Shown: piece after piece, positions 8,469-16,578 of the stretch
Layout: every line of letters begins with the position of its first letter
How positions within the stretch are numbered: position 1 is the stretch's first letter
Source: Leptothermofonsia sp049200465
GTDB taxonomy: Bacteria > Cyanobacteriota > Cyanobacteriia > Leptolyngbyales > Leptolyngbyaceae
DNA length: 64,000 nucleotides
Direction of reading: 5' to 3'
NCBI RefSeq assembly: GCF_049200465.1
Contig: NZ_CP120836.1
Location: forward strand, 1,736,001 to 1,800,000
The notes under the pieces: model-generated
The model's input: the letters and a program-made list of their open reading frames with translations, nothing else
The model's database searches: none
What the model was told of the DNA's origin: nothing
Position numbers and translations under genes: made by a program

Positions 8469-9272
8469 TTATGATTTGGGCACTATCGAGGGTGAAGAAA
8501 GGCGAACGGGCATCGATAGGAGTTCTCCACTTGAAATTGGTTCAGAAGTTTCATTCGTTGTCAAATTAGCAGTGTTGCTGGCAGCTTTGACCAATGCCTG
8601 AAACAGTCTTTGGTGAACAGGATCTTCTGGAGAAAGCTCAGGATGCCATTGAACTGCGATCATCCAGGGATGCTGTCGATGCTCCAGTGCTTCCACCAAT
8701 CCATCCGCTGCATAGGCAGCAACTCGCCAACAGTCCGGTATGGTTTTAACAGCCTGATGATGCCAGGAAACTACGTTGATATCAGTTTCACCAATTATCT
8801 GAGCCAGACAGCTTTCTGGTTTGATCTGAACATCATGGGGAATTGGACGACGGGGATGATCCAGGCGGTGGGCAATGGTTTCACCATAGACTTCTGGTAC
8901 ATGGGTAACCAGGGTAGCTCCGGTGACGAGGCCTAACATTTGCATTCCACGACAGATGCCCAGGGTGGGAACACCCGCGATCAGGGCTTGTTCGGCCAGT
9001 TCTCGTTCAAAACTATCCCGCTCTGCATCCACCAGATAAATGGTGGGATGGTGAGAACCACCATAAAGTTCTGGGTCAATGTCTCCCCCCCCAGAGAAGA
9101 TGAGCCCGTCCACAATGTCTAAAATTCGCTTAGGGTCGGGTTGGTTCGGTGGTAGCAGGATGGGAACGCCTCCCGCAAGTTGAACTGCATCAACGTAAGC
9201 ACCTGGTAGATAGAATTCACCCGCTTCACTGCGGCTGTAGGTGCTAATGCCAATAACGGGTAGCTGACTCAC
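8469..9272 (-). CDS. Class I glutamine amidotransferase-like hydrolase (peptidase C26)
   Basis: The 267-residue protein belongs to the gamma-glutamyl-gamma-aminobutyrate hydrolase (PuuD-like) family. It has the nucleophile elbow 'LGICRGMQML' (Cys about 104) and the distal catalytic His-Glu in 'QWHPEL' (about 213-218). 'SGGGDIDPELYG' matches the family's substrate-side loop. Members hydrolyse gamma-glutamyl amides in the cytoplasm; the precise substrate is inferred by family only. The GTG at 9272 gives a natural N-terminus ('SQLPVIGIST'), with AGGA a few bases upstream. The last 35 residues are low in conservation and Ser/Thr-rich. Confidence 0.9.
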   Translation of the reverse strand: MSQLPVIGISTYSRSEAGEFYLPGAYVDAVQLAGGVPILLPPNQPDPKRILDIVDGLIFSGGGDIDPELYGGSHHPTIYLVDAERDSFERELAEQALIAGVPTLGICRGMQMLGLVTGATLVTHVPEVYGETIAHRLDHPRRPIPHDVQIKPESCLAQIIGETDINVVSWHHQAVKTIPDCWRVAAYAADGLVEALEHRQHPWMIAVQWHPELSPEDPVHQRLFQALVKAASNTANLTTNETSEPISSGELLSMPVRLSSPSIVPKS

Positions 9273-9323
9273 CCCTGAATCCTCTGAATTATGAATGTAA
9301 AAAGCGGATGGTCTGGCAGGAAC

Positions 9324-9438
9324 TAAGTAGCTAGGCGCAATTAAACTAAAGATAATTTCGGGGGTGGAGGGGGTTTCATCCCCTGCCTGGGGGAGCAGCC
9401 CCCAACCCCCTTTACGATTAATGATGACTACCTACTTA
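9324..9438. mobile_element. Family A MITE-like element (copy 1)
   Basis: The 115-bp unit is bounded by TAAGTAGCTAGGCGCAATTA and the imperfect complement TAATGATGACTACCTACTTA. The centre holds a GC-rich hairpin (GGGGGTGGAGGGGGTTTCAT ... TGGGGGAGCAGCCCCC). TA at both ends is consistent with a TA target duplication. There is no open frame. Other copies: 33452-33569 and 51745-51875, with part copies at 4077 and 47125. Confidence 0.75.
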
Positions 9439-9513
9439 TGCTCAGATTTTAATCTCACAAAACAATTCTTGAGTATTAATCTTACGGCATGGCTACTTAG
9501 CAATCTACCGTTG

Positions 9514-10014
9514 CTACTGAGATTGGGATGTTGCTCCAGCCTGAGTGAGGAAGAGATTTCCAGCCGCATCGTTCCGGTAGACACAATCGATTTTGGGAGA
9601 ATCCCCTAAATCGCCTGTAAACGCAAAGGTATTCATACTGTTTTTACATTCCCGTTCCTGTTCGGAAGAGAGTAAACTTCTCTGGTCTAAAATGGCCCAA
9701 TCCGTTCTTCTCAAAACACATCCAGGCTGCATTTTGGGACGAGAAACATACACACTAAAAGGATTAAACGTGACAAAAAAGCGGGCATCCATTGTTACCG
9801 CACTGGCTCCGTACTGCACACAAATTTGAGAACTAGGTGCCATTTCATCGATGTATTGTCTGCTGGCAACGTTTTCTGGACTGGATGTTGCGGAGGTTGA
9901 TAACCCCATACCCAGTGCAATTCCAATCACAACAGCGGCGGCCACGATCGCCATCACAACAGGGCTAAACGTGGAAGTCTGAGGTTTGGGGGAATTATGC
10001 ATTTTTTCACTCAT
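9514..10014 (-). CDS. DUF3172 protein, single membrane anchor
   Basis: The 166-residue protein matches what I know of DUF3172, a family conserved in cyanobacteria and plastid-bearing eukaryotes with no assigned function. One membrane helix (about 19-39) follows a short polar N-terminus. The soluble part contains the family-typical 'SSQICVQYGASAVTMDARF', 'FNPFSVYVSRP', 'MQPGCVLRRTDWAIL' and 'FAFTGDLGDSPKIDCVY' segments, with four spaced Cys. It is probably membrane-associated with the conserved domain on one side. The start is ATG at 10014; a second ATG four codons in is possible. It is divergent from nothing close by: both flanks are repeats. Confidence 0.82.
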   Translation of the reverse strand: MSEKMHNSPKPQTSTFSPVVMAIVAAAVVIGIALGMGLSTSATSSPENVASRQYIDEMAPSSQICVQYGASAVTMDARFFVTFNPFSVYVSRPKMQPGCVLRRTDWAILDQRSLLSSEQERECKNSMNTFAFTGDLGDSPKIDCVYRNDAAGNLFLTQAGATSQSQ

Positions 10015-10079
10015 GAAAGTCTCCTGGATTCTAGTTTCTAGCTTCTTGCTCGGTGGTTCTCACTCGTTTTAGAATTGCT

Positions 10080-10172
10080 GTACTGCTCCTATCTGGATTG
10101 TGAAAAGGGATTCCTGAAAAATCTCTTTTCGTAAGCCCCTTTCATTTCACAAATCATTTAGGACTGCTATAT
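10080..10172. mobile_element. Family E palindromic repeat (copy 1)
   Basis: The unit resembles GTACTGCTCCTATCTGGATT ... TTTAGGACTGCTATAT, with inverted inner arms TGAAAAGGGATTCCTGAAAA and TTTCATTTCAC. Copies at 13764, 13858, 14706, 33409 and 54541 share the same ends. No coding capacity. Confidence 0.6.
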
Positions 10173-10283
10173 AGCCACTGATTACTTCTCTCTAACTAAT
10201 GTCTGAACCCAAGCTGGGAACAGCGAAAAGATTTATGTGTTAAGCAGACTGGTAAGTGAAAGCGGCAGCTCAACTTGAGACAG

Positions 10284-10849
10284 TTATAGGTTGAGAACAA
10301 ATCCGGGAAGCACATCTTCACCAGATAATTTTGCAGGTAAATTTCTGATTTTGACAGGATGATTGGCCCGATAAATTTCAACCTGTCCATCTTGATATTG
10401 ATTAACCAACCCAGACAAACGCCATTCTCTATATTCTATTTTTTGCATTTTGGCTTGCAAAGGTTCCAGGTCATCAGTGGCAGAGCAGAGTTCGATCACG
10501 AAGTCTGGGGCAGTGGGTGGAAACTTACGTCGCTGCTCCAGAGTTAGAGCTTCCCACCGTTCTTTTTGAATCCAGGCCACATCGGGCGATCGATTGGCTC
10601 CATTAGGGAGTTTGAAAATTGTTGAGGAACTGAAGACATAGCCCTGTTGTGTGCGACGATTCCAGATCTCGACATCTGTGATTAACTCTGCTTCGCGGTT
10701 GCCGCTTTCTCCTCCTACTGGAGCCATTACAATTAGCTCCCCGCTTACCGTTAATTCAAATTGCAGCTCTTGATTCCCCGCAGGTAGAGCTGGTAGAATT
10801 GCTCATCCGTTAAATGAACGGTATCCATGTTTAAGGTCAGGATGTTCAT
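10284..10849 (-). pseudogene. Decayed Uma2 family (DUF820) endonuclease-like gene
   Basis: Uma2 proteins are PD-(D/E)XK-fold putative nucleases very abundant in cyanobacteria. Here the N-terminus ('DTVHLTDEQFYQLYLRG', from ATG 10849) is in one frame. The rest ('NQELQFELTVSGELIV' then 'MAPVGGESGNRE') is in another, so an indel lies near 10778-10785. The open part from ATG 10727 (147 residues) still has 'SPDVAWIQKERW' and 'APDFVIELCSATDDLEPL' with the nuclease-fold acids. Near 10398-10443 it reads 'KIEYREWRLSGLVNQY', while the family motif ENG-V-x-LGWLIN is present intact in the +1 frame. Two compensating indels therefore disrupt that helix. I infer a pseudogene. Confidence 0.75.
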
Positions 10850-10960
10850 GGCAAAGAAGTCGCCCAAAAAATCGGGGCAAGTTACCAACTTACCCCAACC
10901 TTAACCTATTAGTCTGTCAGGATAGATTTGAGCTACCCCTTAAATCTATAAAATCCATTT

Positions 10961-11002
10961 CCAGAGTGTTGTGAGGGTTGAAAACCCCTCACAACACTCT
11001 GG
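10961..11002 (-). terminator. Perfect 17-bp hairpin after clpB
   Basis: CCAGAGTGTTGTGAGGG and its exact complement are separated by an 8-base loop, beginning nine bases beyond the clpB stop. The stem is very stable. The following strand has only a short ATTTTAT tract, so it may serve as a 3'-end stabiliser as much as an intrinsic terminator. Confidence 0.7.
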
Positions 11003-11010
11003 ACAGACCA

Positions 11011-13641
11011 TTATTGTGCAGTCAGGAGCTCAGACGGCAAGCGTTTGAACGACAGTCGTTCGTTTTCCACATCCACGAAAATCGTGTCACCATCAGTGAA
11101 GTCGCCACGCAGGATTGATTTTGCGATTTGGGTTTCCAACTCTCGCTGGATAGCACGCTTCAACGGACGGGCACCATAGACTGGATCGTAGCCAACCTCG
11201 GCTAGAAAGTCGATCGCCGAATTCGAAAGCTTCAACGACATCTTACGGTCTGCCAGACGCTGACTGAGGTTCTGAACCTGAAGTTTGACAATTTGCCGCA
11301 GTTCGTTCCGCTGTAACCCGTGGAATATGATAATTTCATCAATCCGGTTCAGGAACTCTGGCCGGAAACTGGTCCGCATTGCTTCCATCACGCGGGCCCG
11401 CATCTCGTCATACCGCGCATCATCACCAGCTACATCCAGGATGTATTGGGAACCGATGTTGCTGGTCATGATAATGATGGTGTTCTTAAAATCTACCGTA
11501 TGACCTTGAGAATCGGTTACCCGTCCATCATCTAGAATTTGCAGCATGATATTGAAGACATCAGGATGGGCTTTTTCGATTTCATCAAATAGAATAACTG
11601 CGTAGGGACGGCGACGGATGGCTTCTGTGAGTTGGCCGCCTTCGTCATACCCCACGTAGCCGGGAGGTGCACCAATCAATCGAGAAACAGCATGCTTCTC
11701 CATGTACTCTGACATATCGATCCGCACCATTGCCTCTTCGGTGTCGAACAGGTAAGCAGCTAGGGCTTTTGCCAGTTCGGTTTTACCTACCCCTGTTGGC
11801 CCCAGGAAGATAAAGCTAGCAGTTGGACGGTTAGGGTCTGCCAATCCAGCACGGGAGCGTTGGATGGCATCAGCAACGGCTGTCACAGCTTCATCCTGCC
11901 CAATCACCCGTTTATGCAATTCGGCTTCTAAATGCAACAGCTTTTGCATCTCCGATTCGACCAGCTTACTGATGGGAATGCCGGTCCACTTGGAAATAAT
12001 TTCAGCAATGTCTTGCTCCGTTACTTCTTCCCGCAGCATGGATTTGCCACTGGTCTGGGTTTGGGAGAGGGCTTTTTCTGCTTGCTCTAACTGGCGGTTG
12101 AGATCAGTTAGCTTGCCGTATTTCAATTCAGCCGCCCGGTTGAGATCGTAGTCACGTTCTGCCTGTTGAATTTCGGTGTTGACGCGATCAATTTCTTCCT
12201 TCAAGGTCTGAATTTTGGCGATGCTGTCCTTCTCTGCCTGCCACTGGGCATTGAGGGTGGACTGCTCTTCTTTCAGGTCTGCCAGTTCCTTCTCCAGGCG
12301 CTCCAGGCGATCGCGCGATGCCGTATCCGTTTCTTTCTGGAGTGAAAGTTTTTCCATTTCTAGTTGCAAAATCTTACGGTCTACCTCATCCAGTTCTTCT
12401 GGTTTAGAGGTGATTTCCATCTTCAGCTTGGCCGCTGCTTCATCCACCAGGTCAATCGCCTTGTCAGGCAAAAAACGGTCTGAAATGTAACGGTTGGATA
12501 ACGTCGCTGCCGCCACCAGGGCACTATCTGAAATTTTCACCCCGTGGTGGACTTCATACCGTTCCTTCAAACCACGCAAGATAGAGATGGTATCTGCTAC
12601 ACTCGGCTGATCGACATATACCTGCTGGAATCGGCGTTCTAGGGCGGCGTCCTTCTCGATGTACTTGCGGTACTCATCCAGGGTCGTTGCGCCGATACAG
12701 CGCAACTCGCCCCGCGCCAGCATAGGCTTGAGGAGGTTACCCGCATCCATTGCACCCTGGGTGGCTCCGGCTCCGACAACGGTATGAATTTCATCAATAA
12801 ACAGAATGATGTTGCCTCTCGAATCGGTGACTTCCTTCAATACCGCTTTCAGCCGTTCCTCAAATTCACCCCGATACTTAGCACCGGCAATCAAAGCACC
12901 CATGTCCAGGGCAATGAGTTTACGGTCTTTTAAGGATTGGGGCACATCTCCACTGACAATCCGCTGGGCCAGGCCTTCGGCGATCGCTGTCTTTCCCACT
13001 CCCGGTTCACCAATCAGCACCGGGTTGTTCTTCGTGCGGCGAGACAGGATCTGAATCGTGCGGCGAATTTCTTCGTCCCGACCAATCACCGGGTCGAGCT
13101 TGCCTTCGCGGGCAAATTGAGTCAGGTCACGCCCATATTTCTCCAGCGATTCATACTTTCCTTCTGGGTTTTGGTCTGTCACCTTTTGGCTTCCTCGAAT
13201 CTGGTCAATTGCGTTCTTGAGCTTTTTTTCATCCAATCTGAATTCTGCCAACAGCGCTTTGCCAAAGCGATCGTCCTGGACATACCCCAGCAGCATGTGT
13301 TCAACCGAAATAAACTCGTCTTCATACCGCTTACGATAATTCTCGGCTCTATCTAACAGGGTATCCAGGCTGCGTCCCAGGTAAATGTTGCTGCCAGCGC
13401 TGCCTGAGCCTGATATTTTAGGTTGCTTGCGGATGAACTCATCGGTGCGATCGCGCAATTGTTGCACATTCACACCCAGCTTATTGAATACACTCGTTGC
13501 CAAACCGTCCTGCTCTAGCAACGCCTTCATCAAGTGTTCTGATTCAATCTGTTGCTGTTGCGCTTGCTTCACAATATCAGGAGTACGAACAATCGCCTCC
13601 CAGGCTTTCTCTGTAAATTGATTGGGATTGGTTGGCTGCAT
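11011..13641 (-). CDS. clpB: ATP-dependent protein disaggregase ClpB
   Basis: The 876-residue hexameric AAA+ chaperone works with DnaK to resolubilise aggregated proteins in the cytoplasm. Domains in order: N-terminal Clp repeat domain (about 1-145); AAA-1 with Walker A 'GEPGVGKTA' and Walker B 'ILFIDEIHTV'; the coiled-coil M domain (about 400-530, Glu/Lys/Leu-rich) that distinguishes ClpB from ClpC; and AAA-2 with 'GPTGVGKTEL' and 'VILFDEIEKAHPD'. No ClpP-binding loop is evident, as expected. The N-terminus 'MQPTNPNQFTEKAWEAI' resembles the heat-inducible cyanobacterial ClpB1, an inference. No CIRCE operator is seen upstream, but a different inverted repeat lies at 13696-13742. Confidence 0.97.
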   Translation of the reverse strand: MQPTNPNQFTEKAWEAIVRTPDIVKQAQQQQIESEHLMKALLEQDGLATSVFNKLGVNVQQLRDRTDEFIRKQPKISGSGSAGSNIYLGRSLDTLLDRAENYRKRYEDEFISVEHMLLGYVQDDRFGKALLAEFRLDEKKLKNAIDQIRGSQKVTDQNPEGKYESLEKYGRDLTQFAREGKLDPVIGRDEEIRRTIQILSRRTKNNPVLIGEPGVGKTAIAEGLAQRIVSGDVPQSLKDRKLIALDMGALIAGAKYRGEFEERLKAVLKEVTDSRGNIILFIDEIHTVVGAGATQGAMDAGNLLKPMLARGELRCIGATTLDEYRKYIEKDAALERRFQQVYVDQPSVADTISILRGLKERYEVHHGVKISDSALVAAATLSNRYISDRFLPDKAIDLVDEAAAKLKMEITSKPEELDEVDRKILQLEMEKLSLQKETDTASRDRLERLEKELADLKEEQSTLNAQWQAEKDSIAKIQTLKEEIDRVNTEIQQAERDYDLNRAAELKYGKLTDLNRQLEQAEKALSQTQTSGKSMLREEVTEQDIAEIISKWTGIPISKLVESEMQKLLHLEAELHKRVIGQDEAVTAVADAIQRSRAGLADPNRPTASFIFLGPTGVGKTELAKALAAYLFDTEEAMVRIDMSEYMEKHAVSRLIGAPPGYVGYDEGGQLTEAIRRRPYAVILFDEIEKAHPDVFNIMLQILDDGRVTDSQGHTVDFKNTIIIMTSNIGSQYILDVAGDDARYDEMRARVMEAMRTSFRPEFLNRIDEIIIFHGLQRNELRQIVKLQVQNLSQRLADRKMSLKLSNSAIDFLAEVGYDPVYGARPLKRAIQRELETQIAKSILRGDFTDGDTIFVDVENERLSFKRLPSELLTAQ

Positions 13642-13695
13642 AATCCCCCACTCTTACTCTGTTTGAAGTCAGACAATGAACCCAATGGCATCTAG

Positions 13696-13742
13696 GACGA
13701 TAGATTGAGTTTACAGTCTTCCTCAGCCCGCTATCTATCGTC
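13696..13742 (-). promoter_or_regulatory. Inverted repeat upstream of clpB
   Basis: GACGATAGAT and its exact complement ATCTATCGTC are separated by 27 bases, about 55-100 bases upstream of the clpB start. It is not CIRCE (TTAGCACTC-N9-GAGTGCTAA). It could be an operator for a dimeric regulator or a long hairpin in the leader; neither is shown. Confidence 0.4.
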
Positions 13743-13763
13743 TAAAACCCAGTACACTTATCT

Positions 13764-13958
13764 GCTATAGCAATCCTATATGTGGATCAAGAAAGGACTT
13801 TCCTATCGGGAAAAGCCTTTCACAACTCTCCTTTTTCATAAAGGATTCAGGACTGCAATGGCAATCCTATTTGGATTGTTTTGGATTGTGAGAAAGGATT
13901 CCTGCAGAACCTTTCTCACAGAGCCTCTCCATCTCATAACTGATCTAGGACTGCTGTA
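13764..13958. mobile_element. Two tandem family E palindromic repeats
   Basis: Copy one (13764-13857) and copy two (13858-13958) each begin with GCAATCCTAT and end with GGACTGC, the imperfect complement. The inner arms (AAAGGACTTTCC ... GGGAAAAGCCTTT and GTGAGAAAGG ... CCTTTCTCAC) form strong hairpins. The head-to-tail arrangement suggests duplication in place. A degenerate family C start (TATAGTGATAGCCACCAGG) follows at about 14053. Confidence 0.65.
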
Positions 13959-14162
13959 TGTCGCCATTGTATGCAAGTTAAAGCAATTCGCAGGATCGGT
14001 GTTTACACCTTTTTGCGTAGGCATTTCCGTCCCTGGAAGAGAGGAGTCAGGTATAGTGATAGCCACCAGGTTTAGGACGAGGTGCAAGTAAGGAACCCCC
14101 GCTTAACAGTTAAGCATAGCTATTTAATTATATGCTTGGGAATTTCTTAAGAAATTCAGGAA

Positions 14163-14681
14163 GTGAAATGCTACGGGAGACAATGGAATCTACTTCAGAT
14201 AGGGATACCTTCCCAGAAACTAGAGAAGTTGCCAAGTCACGTTATCGTAAATTCTCATTACGATGGAAGTATTCAAATTCATGATGGACTGGAGACAATT
14301 GTGAATCAGGATGGCTTTAAGAATTTCCAAATAGGGCTTACTGAAATCAGCCGACTACTGCTGCCTTTCGCCGTTCTCTGGTTGCTGGGAGCTATCGGCC
14401 TGGGCTGGCTGGTGAAGTCCTTCCTCATCCTGATTGGCCTGATCCTGGTAACGCCCGTGGTTGCGTTCTTTGGGTTTCAGTGGTGGTTGAAGCGAAACCT
14501 GATTGAGTCTACCTGCCCGGTTTGCCAGTACGAATTTATGAGTCTGAACAAAGCTGAGTTTCGCTGTCCCAGTTGTGGCGAACCTTTGAAAGCAGAAAAT
14601 GGACGCTTCAATCGCTTAACCCCTCCTGGAACCATTGATATCAGCGCGGTTGAAGTGCCAGCCCGGAGAATAGAAGATTAA
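14163..14681 (+). CDS. Zinc-ribbon membrane protein, 5' end apparently frameshifted
   Basis: The open frame encodes two adjacent membrane helices (about 63-108) and a C-terminal zinc ribbon with 'CPVCQYEF' and 'CPSCGEPL' (four Cys). It looks like a conserved cyanobacterial membrane protein of unknown function. The only in-frame start is a GTG at 14163, and the first 18 residues look unlike the rest. A strong AGGAAG (14158-14163) instead sits four bases before ATG 14168 in another frame. That frame reads 'MLRETMESTSDRDTFPET' and then, if shifted near 14216, joins the conserved 'LEKLPSHVIVNSHYDG'. The true N-terminus is therefore probably encoded in the ATG 14168 frame, with a one-base insertion or two-base loss. 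Confidence 0.7.
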   Translation: MKCYGRQWNLLQIGIPSQKLEKLPSHVIVNSHYDGSIQIHDGLETIVNQDGFKNFQIGLTEISRLLLPFAVLWLLGAIGLGWLVKSFLILIGLILVTPVVAFFGFQWWLKRNLIESTCPVCQYEFMSLNKAEFRCPSCGEPLKAENGRFNRLTPPGTIDISAVEVPARRIED

Positions 14682-14705
14682 ATTGAGTTGTTAGTTGTTA
14701 ATTTT

Positions 14706-14766
14706 TATAGCAATCCTATTTGGATTTAAAAACCCTTCTCTAACGAGAAAGTTCTTTCACAGAAGG
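14706..14766. mobile_element. Partial family E repeat
   Basis: TATAGCAATCCTATTTGGAT followed by inverted arms CCTTCTCTAACGAGAAAGTT matches the left half of family E. The right terminus is absent or degenerate. It is followed by GGAGAGAGAGG-type low-complexity sequence. Confidence 0.5.
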
Positions 14767-14847
14767 TGAGGAGAGAGAGGTAAAGGGTTGGGGAGTAAGG
14801 AATGGAGAGGAAAGTTTAAGTTTTGAGTTCTGAATCTCCATTTTCCG

Positions 14848-14933
14848 GCTTTATCAATTTTTTTATTGCAATCCTGGAAAGGGGGTCGAGGGAATCAAAA
14901 TTTCAATGAGTCAGAGCCCTGTTTCTCGAACAC
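14848..14933. repeat. Family F dispersed repeat
   Basis: This 86-bp unit contains TGCAATCCTGGAAAGGGGGT, CGAGGGAATC and GAGCCCTGTTTCTCGAACAC. The same elements occur inverted at 40486-40572, and the first part at 1019-1068. I see no inverted ends. It lies between the zinc-ribbon gene and the secreted-protein gene. Confidence 0.6.
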
Positions 14934-14999
14934 CATCCATCTTCCAACTCCTGACTCCTGATTTCTGACTTCTACCTCGAGCCTCCCGGCTCCATTGCA

Positions 15000-15423
15000 T
15001 CAGTTTTGAGAAATAGACAATGTGTAAGGATATTGCCCGTTGGAGCGATCGCCCACATAAATCGAGTATGCCCCCTTTGTCCAACGACCAGGGATATTAA
15101 TCTTGCCACCAGAATAACTATCGGCTGGAACACAGAACTCTTGCCCAGATGGATTACGAATCAGTAGAGACGGTTGGCCGCCTGCCTGTAGAGTGATTCG
15201 CAGGTTGGTGTCTTCAGCCACCTGAACCACATGGTTGGGAGTGGGGGAGATTTGTCCAGCACACCTGCTGGCCTTCTGACTGCCGCCTGAGATACCCCGG
15301 AGCTCGACAGGTAAAGAGGTTGAGGTAATTGCCACAACATTCTGAGCAAAAAACAATTCCTGCTGTTCCCAGCGCGATCGCACAGGTCGTAGGGGCAGCC
15401 AACCAACGAAACCATCGATTCAT
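15000..15423 (-). CDS. Secreted protein with PPC-like C-terminus; frame broken in a T6 run
   Basis: From ATG 15423 (GAGG nine bases upstream) the frame encodes a clear signal peptide, 'MNRWFRWLAAPTTCAIALG' followed by 'TAGIVF'. It then leaves the frame that encodes the mature protein (from about 15352 to the stop at 15000). The switch falls on six T's (A's at 15348-15353 on the plus strand); with five T's the two halves join as '...GIVFAQNVV', a sensible cleavage site. The mature part (about 115 residues, 'VVQVAEDTNLRITLQAGG', 'PSLLIRNPSGQEFCV', 'GAYSIYVGDR') resembles beta-sandwich pre-peptidase C-terminal domains. Either a recent pseudogene, slippage, or a sequencing error. Confidence 0.65.
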
Positions 15424-15602
15424 AACTTTCACCTCACTCACCACCGAAGATTTTTTATCTATATCCAGTATCTCTGGCTACCAGGTGATCGTCGAGGAGC
15501 CTGTTCCTGTTCCTCAAGTGTCCCTCAATTTAGAGTTAGCTGTATCCTCCAACCAGGTGAGAAAAGAGCCGATTCTCAACTCCAAAAACTGAAAGCCATG
15601 AG

Positions 15603-15680
15603 CTTATAGTATTAAAATATACAGAGTTAAAACTTAATACAGAGTTAAAACTTATAGTATTAAAATATACAGAGTTAAAA
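15603..15680. repeat. AT-rich direct repeat, 30-bp unit
   Basis: CTTATAGTATTAAAATATAC plus AGAGTTAAAA (30 bp) occurs at 15603-15632 and again exactly at 15651-15680. Between them is an 18-bp partial unit, CTTAATACAGAGTTAAAA. It lies between the divergent secreted-protein and outer-membrane genes, so it may be an iteron-like or promoter-region duplication. Confidence 0.8.
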
Positions 15681-15990
15681 ATTTATACGGATTCTATCTC
15701 TTTTTTAGGGGATTGATACAAAACGAGCCTAGGAAGAATCCCAGTATCAAAAGAACCTTAATAGATTAGTGAGGAATAGATTAGTGAGGGCGGGGTATGG
15801 AATAGGAAGATGGAACCTTACAGGCTCCTTAACTATTCTCGCTTCCTGATCTTCAACTGCTCTATAGCTACATCAGGAATTTTCAACTGGCTTGTTTATT
15901 TGACTAAAAAAATTAGTTCAGTTTTTAAGAATTGGGCTAAATTGAATCATGAATGGAGCTCTTGCTGCATGGGTGGTAAGGAGAAGGAAC

Positions 15991-16578
15991 ATGAGCTATA
16001 TTAAGAGTCTGGTTTCAAAAAAACGAATGGAGCCCCTATGGCAAGGCAGATTGGTTGCACTGGGGAGTGCAGCGATCGCGACTGGGTTGACCCTGGCCAC
16101 CCCGTCGGCAGCAATGGCTCAGGCAGCCTATGGCAGTTACCTTGGTGTTGGGATGTCTTTTGGAGTGACGAGTGGAGCAAGTATCACTTTACCCAACGGG
16201 GAAAGGGAAACCTTAGAAGACAGTCGAGTCTCGGGAACAGTTGCTTTCCGTTACAAGTTTCTTAAAGTGCCGATTTCTGTTAGAACTCAGGCTCTGCTTG
16301 GAAATGGGGCGGCTCTTGTTCCAACGGTCTCCTATGATCTTCCTGTTAATTGGCGGACCGATGTTTATCTTGGGGTAGGCGCTTCCTTTCCCTTTAATGG
16401 TGATAGAACTACGCCAGTTGGTAATCAGGCTGCTTTTGCGCTGCAACCGGGAATTGATTATGTCCTGCCCGATTCCAATCTGGTGTTGTTTGGCAATGCG
16501 GTCATTGCCTTTAACGCCTATCGCATTGGTGGCGGAACAGCCGCTTCTCTTCAGGGAGGTGTTGGCGTCCGATTTTAG
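15991..16578 (+). CDS. Outer-membrane beta-barrel-like secreted protein
   Basis: With the start at ATG 15991 (AGGAGAAGG just upstream) the product is 195 residues. It opens with a signal peptide: a basic N-terminus, hydrophobic 'LVALGSAAIATGLTLATP', and an A-M-A cleavage site before 'QAAYGSYLG'. The mature protein alternates short strands with Gly/Asn/Asp turns ('YLGVGMSFGVTSG', 'DVYLGVGASFPF', 'AASLQGGVGVRF') and ends in Phe. These are hallmarks of a small outer-membrane barrel. An in-frame ATG at 15949 would add a leader without a signal rationale. Function unknown; unrelated genes flank it. Confidence 0.75.
   Translation: MSYIKSLVSKKRMEPLWQGRLVALGSAAIATGLTLATPSAAMAQAAYGSYLGVGMSFGVTSGASITLPNGERETLEDSRVSGTVAFRYKFLKVPISVRTQALLGNGAALVPTVSYDLPVNWRTDVYLGVGASFPFNGDRTTPVGNQAAFALQPGIDYVLPDSNLVLFGNAVIAFNAYRIGGGTAASLQGGVGVRF

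Noticed and set aside
13642..13780. CIRCE (HrcA) operator expected before clpB
   Set aside because: The sequence TTAGCACTC-N9-GAGTGCTAA is not present; only an unrelated inverted repeat was found.
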